This document shows positions 20,045 through 28,731 of a stretch of 64,000 bases of DNA, one piece after another. Under the pieces are notes generated by a model. That model saw only the letters and a program-made list of their open reading frames with translations. It ran no database searches and was not told where the DNA came from. Within the stretch, counting starts at the first letter, position 1, and each line of letters begins with the position of its first letter. A program made the position numbers and the translations under genes. Source of the stretch: Pycnococcus provasolii (lineage: Eukaryota > Chlorophyta > Pseudoscourfieldiophyceae > Pseudoscourfieldiales); NCBI GenBank assembly GCA_049487715.1, contig CP150548.1, forward strand, positions 1,208,377 through 1,272,376, written 5' to 3'.

Positions 20045-20066
20045 TGGCCATTCGGTCGGTGAAACC
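20045..20066 (+). repeat. Element repeat B2 (right end)
   Basis: Exact second copy of the 22-bp B sequence. It marks the right terminus of the element, 120 bp before the UMP/CMP kinase ATG. Confidence 0.88.
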
Positions 20067-20185
20067 CCGAGTTTGAAAGCCCGAAGAAGTTTATGTAACC
20101 CCGACAGCCTGTGCCTTTTTTAGTTTTTTTCTTTCCCCTCCTCCGATCCGTGTGCCCGCGCGATCTATCGTAAGGCGATCTAGCC

Positions 20186-21070
20186 ATGTCAGCGTCGCGC
20201 AACCTCACGCCTCTGCTCTCTACGCTGCTGCGGAGGTGGCCCGCATCTGCGGCTGCTGCTGCATATGCACCCGCACTGCGATCGTACGCCACCGCCGCGG
20301 TCGCTGCCTCCGCCGCCGGATCCTCGACCCAGACAGCCTCGAGGCGTACCGTCTCGCTCGGACTCCTCTCGGCGGGATTCGCCGCGACGTGCGCCTTCGC
20401 GGCGCCCACGTCCTCCGCATCCGCCGACTCGTCCAGCGGCACCACGCCGGAGTCGGTACTTAACAAGGTGCGAAGCACCATCAGCCAGATGCCGGGCATG
20501 GAGTGGGCCGCTCCAACCTTCCACGTCGTGTTCGTGCTCGGTGGGCCGGGAAGCGGAAAGGGAACGCAGTGTGCCAAGCTTGTTGAAGAGTTTGGTGTCG
20601 TGCACCTCTCCGCCGGAGACCTGCTGCGCGCGCACGTCAAGTCGGGTACGGAGGACGGAAACATGGTCAAGGCGATGATTGCCGAGGGGAAGATCGTCCC
20701 GAGCAGCGTCACCATCGGACTGCTCAAAAAGGCGATGCTGGAGTCGGGAAAGACGAAGTTCCTCATCGACGGCTTCCCACGCAACGCCGAGAACCGCGAG
20801 GCGTTCGAGAAGGAGGACGGCATTGACATTCACTTCGTGCTCTTCTTCGACTGCCCTGAAAAGGTGATGGAGAAGCGAATCCTCTCGCGCAACGAAGGAC
20901 GCAGTGACGACAACGTGAAAACCATCCGAAAGCGCTTCAAGGTTTTCATCGACCAGTCGATGCCCGTTGTCAACCACTACAAGGGGATGGGCAAGGTGCA
21001 TTGGGTGAATTCGAACCGCGACCCAGAGGCTGTGTACGCGGAGACGAGGAAGCTGTTCGAGAACTTCTAA
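20186..21070 (+). CDS. UMP/CMP kinase with organelle-type leader
   Basis: The frame gives 294 residues. The kinase phosphorylates UMP/CMP (and dCMP) with ATP. The P-loop [11 protein letters not shown] is near residue 119, followed by [25 protein letters not shown] (NMP-binding) and the lid [16 protein letters not shown]. The short lid and the DDN motif distinguish it from adenylate kinases. The first ~100 residues are Ala/Ser/Arg-rich ([20 protein letters not shown]), like a mitochondrial or plastid targeting peptide with a possible second hydrophobic part ([19 protein letters not shown]). Sequence begins only 120 bp after the retroelement, so its promoter may include element-adjacent DNA. 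Confidence 0.92.
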   Translation: MSASRNLTPLLSTLLRRWPASAAAAAYAPALRSYATAAVAASAAGSSTQTASRRTVSLGLLSAGFAATCAFAAPTSSASADSSSGTTPESVLNKVRSTISQMPGMEWAAPTFHVVFVLGGPGSGKGTQCAKLVEEFGVVHLSAGDLLRAHVKSGTEDGNMVKAMIAEGKIVPSSVTIGLLKKAMLESGKTKFLIDGFPRNAENREAFEKEDGIDIHFVLFFDCPEKVMEKRILSRNEGRSDDNVKTIRKRFKVFIDQSMPVVNHYKGMGKVHWVNSNRDPEAVYAETRKLFENF

Positions 21071-21229
21071 GCGGCTTTCTTTAAATATAATGAAAAAAAT
21101 TCGCGACGTCGGGGTTGGTGAATATGAAAATGGTGTGAATGGACAAACTTTCGTTGGACAAAGTAAAGTACATTCCATTACTGAACGAGCGATCTTATCG
21201 TCGTCTATAATTATATTAAGGTAGGTGCT

Positions 21230-24200
21230 CTACGCGAGCCCAAAACCACCTTTGCGCGTGTAGTCTAGAGCTAGCTGAAGCCTCTGCACGAGCATATCTT
21301 CGCTCGAATACGAGGGTAAGAGCAACGTGTCGAAGCACGTGTGCGCACTCGGCAGAGCGCCCGTCTCGGATCCGTCGCCATTGCGCTGTATCACGAGTGG
21401 AACAGACCCGAGTCCACCTAGTGGAGCGCGATCGCATCCGGTGACAAATGCCAGAAGAGCACGCTTCGCTTCCAGAGGTGTCGTGGACGCGTGCACCCAC
21501 TTCCACAGCCAACGCACCGTCGGAGCGCCGCTGTTGAGCGGCTCGAAGCCAACGACGCGCGCGTTCTTCTCGAGAGCGTGGAAGTCGAGGTGTGGCACGC
21601 CACATACGACAAGTTCGAGCTCCGAGGGTGTGAGCATGCTGAGCGGGTGAAGCCCTCCCTTCTGATCAAGACCAACGCACGCGTGGAAGCCGCGTCGCAC
21701 CGACTCGATGCGCGACATAATGGACGTCACGAGCACGTGACGGCGAACGTGATTGACGAACGTCTCGCGGTTCTCATTCGTCACCATGATCACGCTGCTC
21801 GCGGTTGGGAGCAGCGATGGCGGAGTGCTTCCCGTGAGCTTGCCAGGTGGCAGCGCGAACTCCATCGCAAGGTCGCGCTCCACATCGCCCTCGTGCTGCA
21901 TCAGGGCGTCGAGGCTGCGAGATAGGCTAGGATCGAGCTCAGCCATATCCTCGCGTGAATGAACGGAGTGGCCCAGAAGCTGACGCCAGAAAGCCAGCGG
22001 TAGACGGCACCGATTCCCCACAAGCTGTCTCGAGTTGAATGCCAGGCCAATCAGCACTCCCACAAGCTCGTGCCAAAGCGCACTCGACGGCGCTGGCGGC
22101 CAGCTGCCGTCAGGCGTCAGTGCGCGAGCGCGCACGTAAGCCGCACGCAGTGCACCGTCCATGGAGTCGGAGTCGTTGCTGTCGTCGTCGTCGACATCAT
22201 CCATGCCGCTCGGTGCAGCGTCGCTGACGCCGTTCGAGGCGCGGAACCAAAGGCAGCGCGGCTCATCGAGGAATGTCCATAGCGCCACGCCGCGTCCCGC
22301 ATCGCTGCTCTCGGGAGCGAGCAGCGACGCGCTCAGCCCGACGAGTAGCTCGCGCGTGAGGCCACCCTCGTCGACACCCTCCTCGCCGACGAACGAAACG
22401 CGCATCGGCCTGCCGAGCTCCTGCGGGTTGTTGTGCAGCGTGTGTAACAGTACCGCCGAGGCGTCCGCCAGCATGCGATCTCGGCGAATGCGAAGGCTGA
22501 GAAATGCACCCTCGCTTTCCATGGACACGCCGCCGCCAACGCCGCCGCTCATCGCCTGCGCATACGCCGTGGCGGCACGATGCGACGCGTACACCTGACA
22601 CAATTCACGCTTCGCCGATGGTGGCATCAGAAATGGATGCGACGCAAAGCAGAAGCCGGGAAGCTGCGCGGCAGTAGCGCGTGGCGTCGCTAGGCGCATG
22701 AAGTCGCGCATGAGATCAACCACACCGAGCCCGACGTTGCCGCAGTAGAACTGCGAGGCGGGAATGATTTCCTCTCGGTGGCGACCGTTCGCGGCGTGCA
22801 GGAGCTCAAGCGCCTCAGCCGCAGCCAGGCAGACGTCAAGCCCACCGTGCGCGTCGACATCCTCCGGGCTTGCTCCCGCGAAGGGAAGCGGCGCGGACTC
22901 CGATGCCGCGGCAACCGCCGACTCGTCGCCACTGCTCACGGCCGCCGCAATGCGCTCCTGCCACCGTGCGACGGACATGGCGTGGGTATGCCTCGCATGT
23001 GCCGCGGCGTCCGAAACCACAACCTCGACGCAGCGCACGAGCGGCCGCACGAGGCGTGATGCAAGAAGGTCGGGCGGGTATGCTGCCCACCAGCACGACA
23101 ACGTGCGCTTGGCGACGGGCGACAGCAGGCGCAGGACGTCCGAGGCATCTTTCAGCAGCTGCCTCGCGGCGGTCGTGCGCTCTGCGAGAAGTGGGTTGTG
23201 GAGAAGTATGGGAAGCGGCCGCAGCGCCTCCGCCTCGAGCATGCGACCGCGCCGATTGCGAATCCACACGTAAAGCTGGCGCAGCGCCACCTGCGCCGCG
23301 GCGGCGACGGGATGGCTAACGCCCGCGCCGCGCACGGAGGCGAGCAGCGGCAGAGCCGCCTGGTAGAACGCTTCGATCGCCGTGGGATCTAGCGCGCACC
23401 ACCCCGCGCCCTCAAGGCTGTCGCCAGCCGCCAGCGCTGCGGCGCAACGCTTGTCACCCGCTCTCTCGGCTGCAGCCGCGGCGGTGTCGTGCTGCTCCGC
23501 GCCCCAGTTCGCGTCGGCATCCACGGCGTAGACGTTGCGCACGAACGAGCCGCAGAGAGAGGGAGAGTTGCTGAGCGCGCGCTGCACTTCGGCGGCAATC
23601 ATCTTTTTCGAGTTCAGCAGCGCACCACCGCCATCCTCTGCATTTGCCAGACGTTTGAGCCGTCGAATCGTCCATTCACCCAAGTGTGTTCCAGGAACCG
23701 GCTCGCCAGGTCCACCGGGCTTTGCACCGGGTGGCGCGATCATGCGACGTGGTGGCACCGTGACGGACGACCCCTCGTCGGGCATGCAAGAGACGACGAT
23801 GCTCAGGTCATCACCCGCTGCGCACGAAACGGCTGTGGCGCCCGCACATGGCATCGCCATCTCACGCGGCTCCCATCGCACGCCATCCCAGCGCTCGTTG
23901 CACTCCACGTCGTCACCATTCGCGCTCGCCGGAGGCGTACCTAGGCTACCGTACTCCCCACCCGCACCCCACGCGAACGCTGTGCCGTCGCTGCACACGC
24001 ACACGGCATGTCGCGCACCGCACGCCACTGAGACGACGTGCTGCGACTCGACAGCGCGCACGCGCTGTGGCGATGCCGCGAATCCTCGCACAGCGGTCGC
24101 ATCCTCTCCAATTCCGAGCTGCCCGTCGCGCGAAACCCCCCACGTGTACAAAGCTCCGTCGACAGTAACAGCGGCTGAAAAGTCGCGCCCTGCAGCGGCA

Positions 24201-25009
24201 CCCGCGACGCCGAGCAGCGCGACGCGCCTCGGCTTCGCCTGCGCCGCTGGTGCATCCGGTCCCGACGGCCCAGCGCCGAGAGCGCCCTTTTTGTTCCACC
24301 CCCACGACCACAGCGCGCCGCCACACGTCACCGCCAGGCTGTGCGCCGTTCCTGCGGCAATACACGCTACGGGCAGCGGCCACATCGCCTCTACGGGCCT
24401 GGCGTATGGGATCGCGCCGTGCGCCTCGTACCCGAGTGCGCCACGCTGGCTCTCCCCCGCGCTGAAGAGCTGGCCGTGCTCGGTGCGCAGCAGAGTGTGG
24501 CTCTCACCGCACGCCACCTGGACGACGCGAAGTCCAGCACGAAAGGCATGCCTGAGCATGATTGGCGTACCTGCGTCGGTGAAGCTCCACCTCGCCTCAC
24601 CTGGCGCGAGGCTGATTGCCTTTCTGTCCGCGTCGTTGGTGGCAAGCTGTCCAAGTTCGTTGCTTCCCCATGCGGCGCACGACGCGTCCGCGCACGCGAC
24701 GAGCGCGTGCGCACTTCCGCACGCCGCGGCGACGGCGTCTGATTTGTCCCTGTTCGGCATTGAGAGCGGCACGGCTGACTTCGTCGCTGATTCGTCGTCG
24801 CCCTTGGGCGTTCCCCACGCGTGAACGTTTCCCTGTGGGTCGAGGATAAGCGCGCACATGTCACCCGCGCATATGCCCGGAGGTTGCGCGTATCCTGCTG
24901 TGTGGGTGCCAGGCACGTGCTGCAGTCGTCTGCGTTCCATAGCAAGCGGCGCGTCCGGCGGCATCGCGCCCGGCGGCGTTCCGCAAGAGAGGACGACGCA
25001 GCGTGACAT
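21230..25009 (-). CDS. HERC-like E3 ubiquitin ligase (RCC1 repeats + HECT)
   Basis: The frame gives 1259 residues. The N-terminal ~420 residues hold RCC1-type blades with repeated CGxxHxL and AWGxxxxGxLG patterns (VACGESHTLL, AAGTAHSLAVTCGGALWSWGWNKKGALG, VACGARHAVCVCSDGTAFAWG). The C-terminal ~350 residues form a HECT domain: MRVSFVGEEGVDEGGLTREL, the GxPxL-like end, and the thioester Cys in PSAHTCFDTLLLP. The enzyme would take ubiquitin from an E2 on the HECT Cys and pass it to substrates; the RCC1 propeller probably binds a GTPase or a substrate. The middle is Ala-rich and helical. It is intronless, and the start is the first ATG of the frame. Confidence 0.93.
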   Translation of the reverse strand: MSRCVVLSCGTPPGAMPPDAPLAMERRRLQHVPGTHTAGYAQPPGICAGDMCALILDPQGNVHAWGTPKGDDESATKSAVPLSMPNRDKSDAVAAACGSAHALVACADASCAAWGSNELGQLATNDADRKAISLAPGEARWSFTDAGTPIMLRHAFRAGLRVVQVACGESHTLLRTEHGQLFSAGESQRGALGYEAHGAIPYARPVEAMWPLPVACIAAGTAHSLAVTCGGALWSWGWNKKGALGAGPSGPDAPAAQAKPRRVALLGVAGAAAGRDFSAAVTVDGALYTWGVSRDGQLGIGEDATAVRGFAASPQRVRAVESQHVVSVACGARHAVCVCSDGTAFAWGAGGEYGSLGTPPASANGDDVECNERWDGVRWEPREMAMPCAGATAVSCAAGDDLSIVVSCMPDEGSSVTVPPRRMIAPPGAKPGGPGEPVPGTHLGEWTIRRLKRLANAEDGGGALLNSKKMIAAEVQRALSNSPSLCGSFVRNVYAVDADANWGAEQHDTAAAAAERAGDKRCAAALAAGDSLEGAGWCALDPTAIEAFYQAALPLLASVRGAGVSHPVAAAAQVALRQLYVWIRNRRGRMLEAEALRPLPILLHNPLLAERTTAARQLLKDASDVLRLLSPVAKRTLSCWWAAYPPDLLASRLVRPLVRCVEVVVSDAAAHARHTHAMSVARWQERIAAAVSSGDESAVAAASESAPLPFAGASPEDVDAHGGLDVCLAAAEALELLHAANGRHREEIIPASQFYCGNVGLGVVDLMRDFMRLATPRATAAQLPGFCFASHPFLMPPSAKRELCQVYASHRAATAYAQAMSGGVGGGVSMESEGAFLSLRIRRDRMLADASAVLLHTLHNNPQELGRPMRVSFVGEEGVDEGGLTRELLVGLSASLLAPESSDAGRGVALWTFLDEPRCLWFRASNGVSDAAPSGMDDVDDDDSNDSDSMDGALRAAYVRARALTPDGSWPPAPSSALWHELVGVLIGLAFNSRQLVGNRCRLPLAFWRQLLGHSVHSREDMAELDPSLSRSLDALMQHEGDVERDLAMEFALPPGKLTGSTPPSLLPTASSVIMVTNENRETFVNHVRRHVLVTSIMSRIESVRRGFHACVGLDQKGGLHPLSMLTPSELELVVCGVPHLDFHALEKNARVVGFEPLNSGAPTVRWLWKWVHASTTPLEAKRALLAFVTGCDRAPLGGLGSVPLVIQRNGDGSETGALPSAHTCFDTLLLPSYSSEDMLVQRLQLALDYTRKGGFGLA

Positions 25010-25194
25010 AGATGCCGCTGGCGGTTGGCTGGCTGATTCTAGAATTGTGAAGAATAAGCGAGGGCGAGAGACCCAAGGGTGGTTCTGTGGTAGGGGATGG
25101 GGGGATCCCTCCTAGGCTGGTAGACCGAATCACCTGTTGCCCTCTGCCCTCCCCTGCGCCACATCCATTTAGATCAACGAACTTAACCTTCGCC

Positions 25195-25923
25195 ATGCCG
25201 ACGCACGGAAGGCACTGGGCCGCAGACCCGTTCGTGGAGGCGGGGCAGCTCGCGCAGGGCGAGATCAACGCCATCATGGACGGACTCACGAGGTGGGAAA
25301 AGCTCCTCGCGCAGCTCGCCTCCGCGTCCGCCGCAGCCTCGCTCGGGTACTCAAACTCCGACCAAGACGGGGACGTCGCGGAGCAGGTGGACGAAGCGAG
25401 AGAGAGCCTTCTCGGGCGACTCGCGGGAATCGACGACCAGCTGAGCGCGTTCGACGAAGCAATAGAAGCGGCCGCGGCTAATCCGTCGCAGTTTCACGTC
25501 AGCGAGGAGGAAATCGCGCGAAGGCGGCAGTTTGTGAGCGCTCTGCGATTTCAGACGGCTCACGCACGAAAAAGGCTCACGGCGGCTGATCCCGAGGCGG
25601 CACTCTTCGAAAGCATGCGGCATGGCAAGGGCGCGTCCGCTGTGCTTAGCGCACCCATGGATGCCGCGACGGGCGCAACGACCGCCGCCTCTTTCGCGCG
25701 CGACGGAACGCCCATCAGCGCGTCGCGCATACAGTTCGTCGACCGAAACGAAAAGGCGCCGACGACGGGAACGGCGCAAGGCATCCTCGCCGCGGTTCAG
25801 AACCTCGTCGAGCAGGTTTCGACGGCACTAGGACCGAAGGGCAGATTGATGCTATTAGCCGCGTTTGCGCTGACCTTGTTCGTCTGGTTGTTCGCGCGCT
25901 TCGTGCGTGCGGTGTCGCAGTAA
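25195..25923 (+). CDS. Syntaxin-6 N-domain protein with C-terminal membrane anchor
   Basis: The frame gives 242 residues. The start DPFVEAGQLAQGEINAIMDGLTRWEKLLAQL resembles the first helix of the syntaxin 6/10/61 N-terminal domain. LAGIDDQLSAFDEAIEAAAANPSQFHVSEEEIARRRQFVSALR matches helices 2-3 (the family's F-x-L/V...E...R..F pattern). A single hydrophobic helix (RLMLLAAFALTLFVWLFARFV) ends the chain, as in tail-anchored SNAREs. The heptad-repeat SNARE motif expected before the anchor is not apparent. It is likely a Golgi/endosomal trafficking factor, and it may regulate SNARE pairing rather than fuse membranes. An upstream non-ATG extension was rejected. Confidence 0.7.
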   Translation: MPTHGRHWAADPFVEAGQLAQGEINAIMDGLTRWEKLLAQLASASAAASLGYSNSDQDGDVAEQVDEARESLLGRLAGIDDQLSAFDEAIEAAAANPSQFHVSEEEIARRRQFVSALRFQTAHARKRLTAADPEAALFESMRHGKGASAVLSAPMDAATGATTAASFARDGTPISASRIQFVDRNEKAPTTGTAQGILAAVQNLVEQVSTALGPKGRLMLLAAFALTLFVWLFARFVRAVSQ

Positions 25924-25986
25924 AGAACAAAATTGTGTGATAAGTATTACATCATCCAAGCAATCAAGTGAATTGAATTGTTTCAG

Positions 25987-26835
25987 TCACCACGCAGGAG
26001 CCAGCGACTGCAGTGGCGACAAGGAGGCGTGGTATGGCGAAGGCATCAGCTGAGCATTCAGGTGAGGTGGCGGCATGCCCGGCATTTCGTAGTGGTAGTG
26101 GTAGTGGTGGTGATGGGTGGCGTAGCTGCTGTCGTATGTCGTCGCAGATCGAGGACGCGAGCGGCCACGCGAAGGAGAGTGCTGCAGCCTCTGCTGTCGT
26201 CGACTCACGTCGCGCTGACTTTGCCGCGTACGTTCGTCACCTCGCGAGCGTACGAGAGCTCGGCGTGCGACCGCCTCGACGGAGTACGGGTCTTCCAAAG
26301 GCGTGGTGGCAGCGTAGCTCTGAGCCTCCTCTGGACTGCGTGCACCACGATGGGAAGCGCGTCGCGCCGACTTAGTCGCACTTCCTGTTCCGTGTGGCTG
26401 TTCCTCCCACGCCGCCACGCTCCTTCGTCCCGTCGGGTCCATGTCCTTGCTCCTCGCCGACCTCCACGGCGGCTTTTTCTCGTGCGGCCACCTTCCCGCG
26501 GTGGTTCTCCAGAACGCGACGTGGTGGGGTGGGACGCGTGCCCTCGCGGCAATTTGCTGCTCGAGCGTGGCCCTTGGGTCGTCGACGCCGTCCCCCGCCC
26601 CCGGCATGGCACCGAGCACGGCCGCCGCGCCGTACACCTTCTGCAGTAGCGCTCTCTCTCTGTCGAGGAGGTGGTCGTCGTCGAACCCGAGCGCTTTTGT
26701 GTCTACGAACGAGATTCGTTTGAGTTTTTCGTGCTTGGGCGGTGCGAAGGACGCGGCCATGCCCGCGCCTTTGACCTTCCACGAGAATCCCTCGCCGCCG
26801 AGTGCGTTGTCCCCTGCAGCGTCCTGCTTCGCCAT
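25987..26835 (-). CDS. Unknown basic protein with His/Tyr-rich tail
   Basis: The frame gives 282 residues and I do not recognise it. The N-terminal third looks ordered (FSWKVKGAGMAASFAPPKHEKLKRISFVDTKALGFDDDHLL, LLQKVYGAAAVLGAMPG). The middle is Arg/Ser-rich and the C-terminal end has ATHHHHYHYHYEMPGMPPPHLN. A KRISFVDT motif resembles a PKA/CaMK-type phosphosite. The gene is convergent with the syntaxin-like gene (63 bp apart) and divergent from ArsS. Confidence 0.55.
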   Translation of the reverse strand: MAKQDAAGDNALGGEGFSWKVKGAGMAASFAPPKHEKLKRISFVDTKALGFDDDHLLDRERALLQKVYGAAAVLGAMPGAGDGVDDPRATLEQQIAARARVPPHHVAFWRTTAGRWPHEKKPPWRSARSKDMDPTGRRSVAAWEEQPHGTGSATKSARRASHRGARSPEEAQSYAATTPLEDPYSVEAVARRALVRSRGDERTRQSQRDVSRRQQRLQHSPSRGRSRPRSATTYDSSYATHHHHYHYHYEMPGMPPPHLNAQLMPSPYHASLSPLQSLAPAW

Positions 26836-27154
26836 GGGCGTTGTTGTGACTGAGTGACTGAGAGCTGAGAGAGAGAGGAGGGTGGGAAGTCAACCGGGTG
26901 GTCAACGCAGGGTGGGTGGGCCCCCTCCCCTACTCGAGAGAGCGAGAGAGGGATCGGCCACTCGGGTCCTGGGAGGGAATTGGGGAGTGGGGACCCGCCG
27001 TTGCCCCTATTGGGTCTTCGCTGCCGATTGTGTGGATAGGAAAGAAAAGCGGCGCAAAGGCTCCTCTCCGTTGATTGCCGTTTTCCGCCCTCCTTTTCGG
27101 ACTGGCGTGTGGCGTCCTCGCGTGTACACCACCCGCACCGGGCAGAGGGAAGGC
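26836..27154. other. Divergent promoter region
   Basis: This is shared upstream DNA of the gene at 25987-26835 and ArsS at 27155. It contains GAGAGAGAGAGG near 26868 and a run of CCCC/GGGG-rich blocks. The ArsS frame stays open upstream to 26882 through this stretch, but the ATG at 27155 gives the more natural targeting-peptide start. Confidence 0.45.
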
Positions 27155-28381
27155 ATGAACAGCGTGCACTCCCAACCACTCACGGCGTGTGCGCTGCCTC
27201 GCGCGTCGCGTGGAAGAACACACTCCCTTCATGCGACCCGCACGCGCACTCTGTGCCGAGTCGCACACCCAAAGAATAATACCTCGCTCATACCGGAAAC
27301 GCTGCGAGAAATGCAAGACGACGAACAAGTACAGAGAATGATCGAGGAGCGCAAGTCAGAACGCGCTGCCGAACGCCTGCGCGAAGAAACGGCGGCGCTC
27401 GGGGAGGCGCTGCGCGTCGCTGGGACACCCACGTTTGCGCAGACGGCGCCGACGCTTACGAGGCGCGTCGTCGACACGCTGCAGATTAACATCGGACTCT
27501 ACTGCAACCAGGCGTGCAACCACTGCCACGTCGAGAGCAGCCCGATTCGGACGGAGGCGATGAGCGACGAACTGCTCGACCATGTCATTGAGCTGTGCCG
27601 AGAAGGTGCCAAGGAGGGAACGCTGCGCACGCTCGACATCACGGGCGGCGCGCCGGAGCTTCACCCCGGGTTTCGACGAGTCGTGCAGGAAACGAGCCAA
27701 CTCGGCATCGAGGTCATTGACCGCTGCAATCTCACGGTTCTCATGGAGCCTGGGCAAGAGGATCTCGCAGACTTTCTCGCCGAGCACAAGGTTCGCGTCG
27801 TAGCGTCGCTGCCGTGCTATAGCGCGGAGAACGTCGACGCGCAGCGAGGCTTTGGCGTGTTCGAGCGGTCCATCGCCGCACTTCAAAGGCTAAACGACGT
27901 CGGATATGGAGTCGACAAAAGCCTTGCGCTGGACCTCGTGTACAATCCGGGTGGGCCATTCCTGCCTCCGCCGCAGGAGAAGCTCGAGGTGGCGTATCGC
28001 AAGGAGCTCGGGGACCTGTACGGCATCGTCTTCACGAGCCTGCTCGCGCTGACGAACGTGCCCATCAAGCGTTACGCCGATCGCCTCATACGCCGAGGGG
28101 AGTTGCAGGCATACATGGAATTGCTCGCGAGTAGCTACAATTCTGCCACTCTGAGCAGCGTTATGTGCACGTATCTACTAAGCGTGCGGCACGACGGCGC
28201 ACTGTTTGACTGCGACTTCAATGCGCAGATCGAGATGCCCATGGCTGGTCGCCTGAGTCTGCTCGACGTGAGCAGCCTTGCAGACGAGCGGCTGCTGTCA
28301 CGTCCTGTCGTGACGGGCAATCACTGCTTCGCCTGCACCGCGGGTGCTGGAAGCTCGTGACAGGGGCAGGCTGCGTCTTAA
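27155..28381 (+). CDS. arsS: Arsenosugar-biosynthesis radical SAM protein ArsS, probable selenoprotein
   Basis: From the ATG at 27155, 401 residues precede a TGA at 28358-28360. Reading the TGA as selenocysteine adds U-QGQAAS and ends at TAA 28379-28381. The radical-SAM cluster motif is CNQACNHCHVES, followed by LDITGGAPELHPGFR and LDLVYNPGGPFLPPPQ. The C-terminal Cys-rich part has SSVMCTYLLSVRHDGALFDCDFN and NHCFACTAGAGSS. In the family the next residue is Cys (GAGSSC), and some members are known to carry Sec near this end; here it is TGA, followed by a stem-loop and a SECIS-like fold. In bacteria ArsS makes an adenosyl-arsenical from a methylarsenical, on the way to arsenosugars. Residues 1-40 look like an organelle leader. 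Without Sec the protein simply ends at GAGSS. Confidence 0.88.
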
Positions 28382-28407
28382 GAAGTTGACTCTTCTATGG
28401 CGCAGCC
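28369..28407 (+). promoter_or_regulatory. Stem-loop just after the in-frame TGA (possible Sec redefinition element)
   Basis: GGCTGCG (28369-28375) pairs perfectly with CGCAGCC (28401-28407). Inside it, AGAAG (28381-28385) pairs with CTTCT (28392-28396) around loop TTGACT. The stem starts 8 bases downstream of the TGA, the spacing at which a stem-loop in SEPN1 mRNA is known to promote UGA readthrough. The fold is seen; the function is inferred. Confidence 0.5.
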
Positions 28408-28445
28408 TGAGCGAAGAACAGTAGATGCTGTTTAACCCTTGCGCA

Positions 28446-28514
28446 CAAAGTTCCTGTGACGTGCGCGCGTGAAAACCATTATTTGGTCGCGCCGCGCACC
28501 GAGGATTCAAGTTG
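28446..28514 (+). promoter_or_regulatory. Candidate SECIS element (form 2) in the ArsS 3' UTR
   Basis: The 5' core is GTGA at 28456-28459 and the 3' core is GA at 28501-28502, which would form the non-Watson-Crick quartet. Between them, helix II pairs GTGCGCG (28461-28467) with CGCGCAC (28493-28499), then continues after one bulged C. Twelve bases after GTGA comes AAAA (28472-28475), the conserved unpaired AA. A mini-stem ACCA/TGGT follows around an AU-rich loop, which defines form 2. UCC/GGA and CAA/UUG can close helix I. The element lies ~95 nt after the TGA, within the usual range. Confidence 0.7.
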
Positions 28515-28731
28515 ACCACCCGATGCTTTGTGCTTCCTTTTCAAGTTTAGTTGTAGATTTCTTTGTTTTTTTCTTTTCTCGTTTCGACCCACAGTTTGCA
28601 CGTTGTAGATCTCCCCAAGTCCTGACATAAAGAAAAAGAGGATTCGACCAAAACTACCATAAGCACATCACACTTATTGGGACATGGTACACAATAATTC
28701 ATCATCAGTGCACAATGATAGAGGAAGTAAT

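Larger units (their letters stand above)
16663..20066 (+). mobile_element. Tyrosine-recombinase retrotransposon (DIRS superfamily, PAT/Ngaro-type split direct repeats), defective
   Basis: The layout is A1 (16663-16837), internal region, B1 (19759-19780), A2 (19776-19949), B2 (20045-20066). A1 and A2 are ~175-bp near-identical copies, and B1 and B2 are identical 22-mers. This A1-ORFs-B1A2-B2 order is the hallmark of split direct repeats, which allow a circular intermediate to be inserted by the element's own recombinase. Inside are a gag-like region with no intact frame (16838-17740), a reverse transcriptase and a tyrosine-recombinase C-terminus. The RNase H and the recombinase N-terminal half appear deleted near 19235, so the copy cannot be autonomous. 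No target-site duplication is expected for this class. Confidence 0.85.

Noticed and set aside
23535-24824. 429-codon plus-strand ORF opposite the HECT ligase
   Set aside because: It is a Pro/Ser/Ala-rich shadow of the RCC1 region with no family motif.
28369-28407. tRNA gene after ArsS
   Set aside because: Only a single two-part hairpin forms; there is no cloverleaf, anticodon arm or T-loop.
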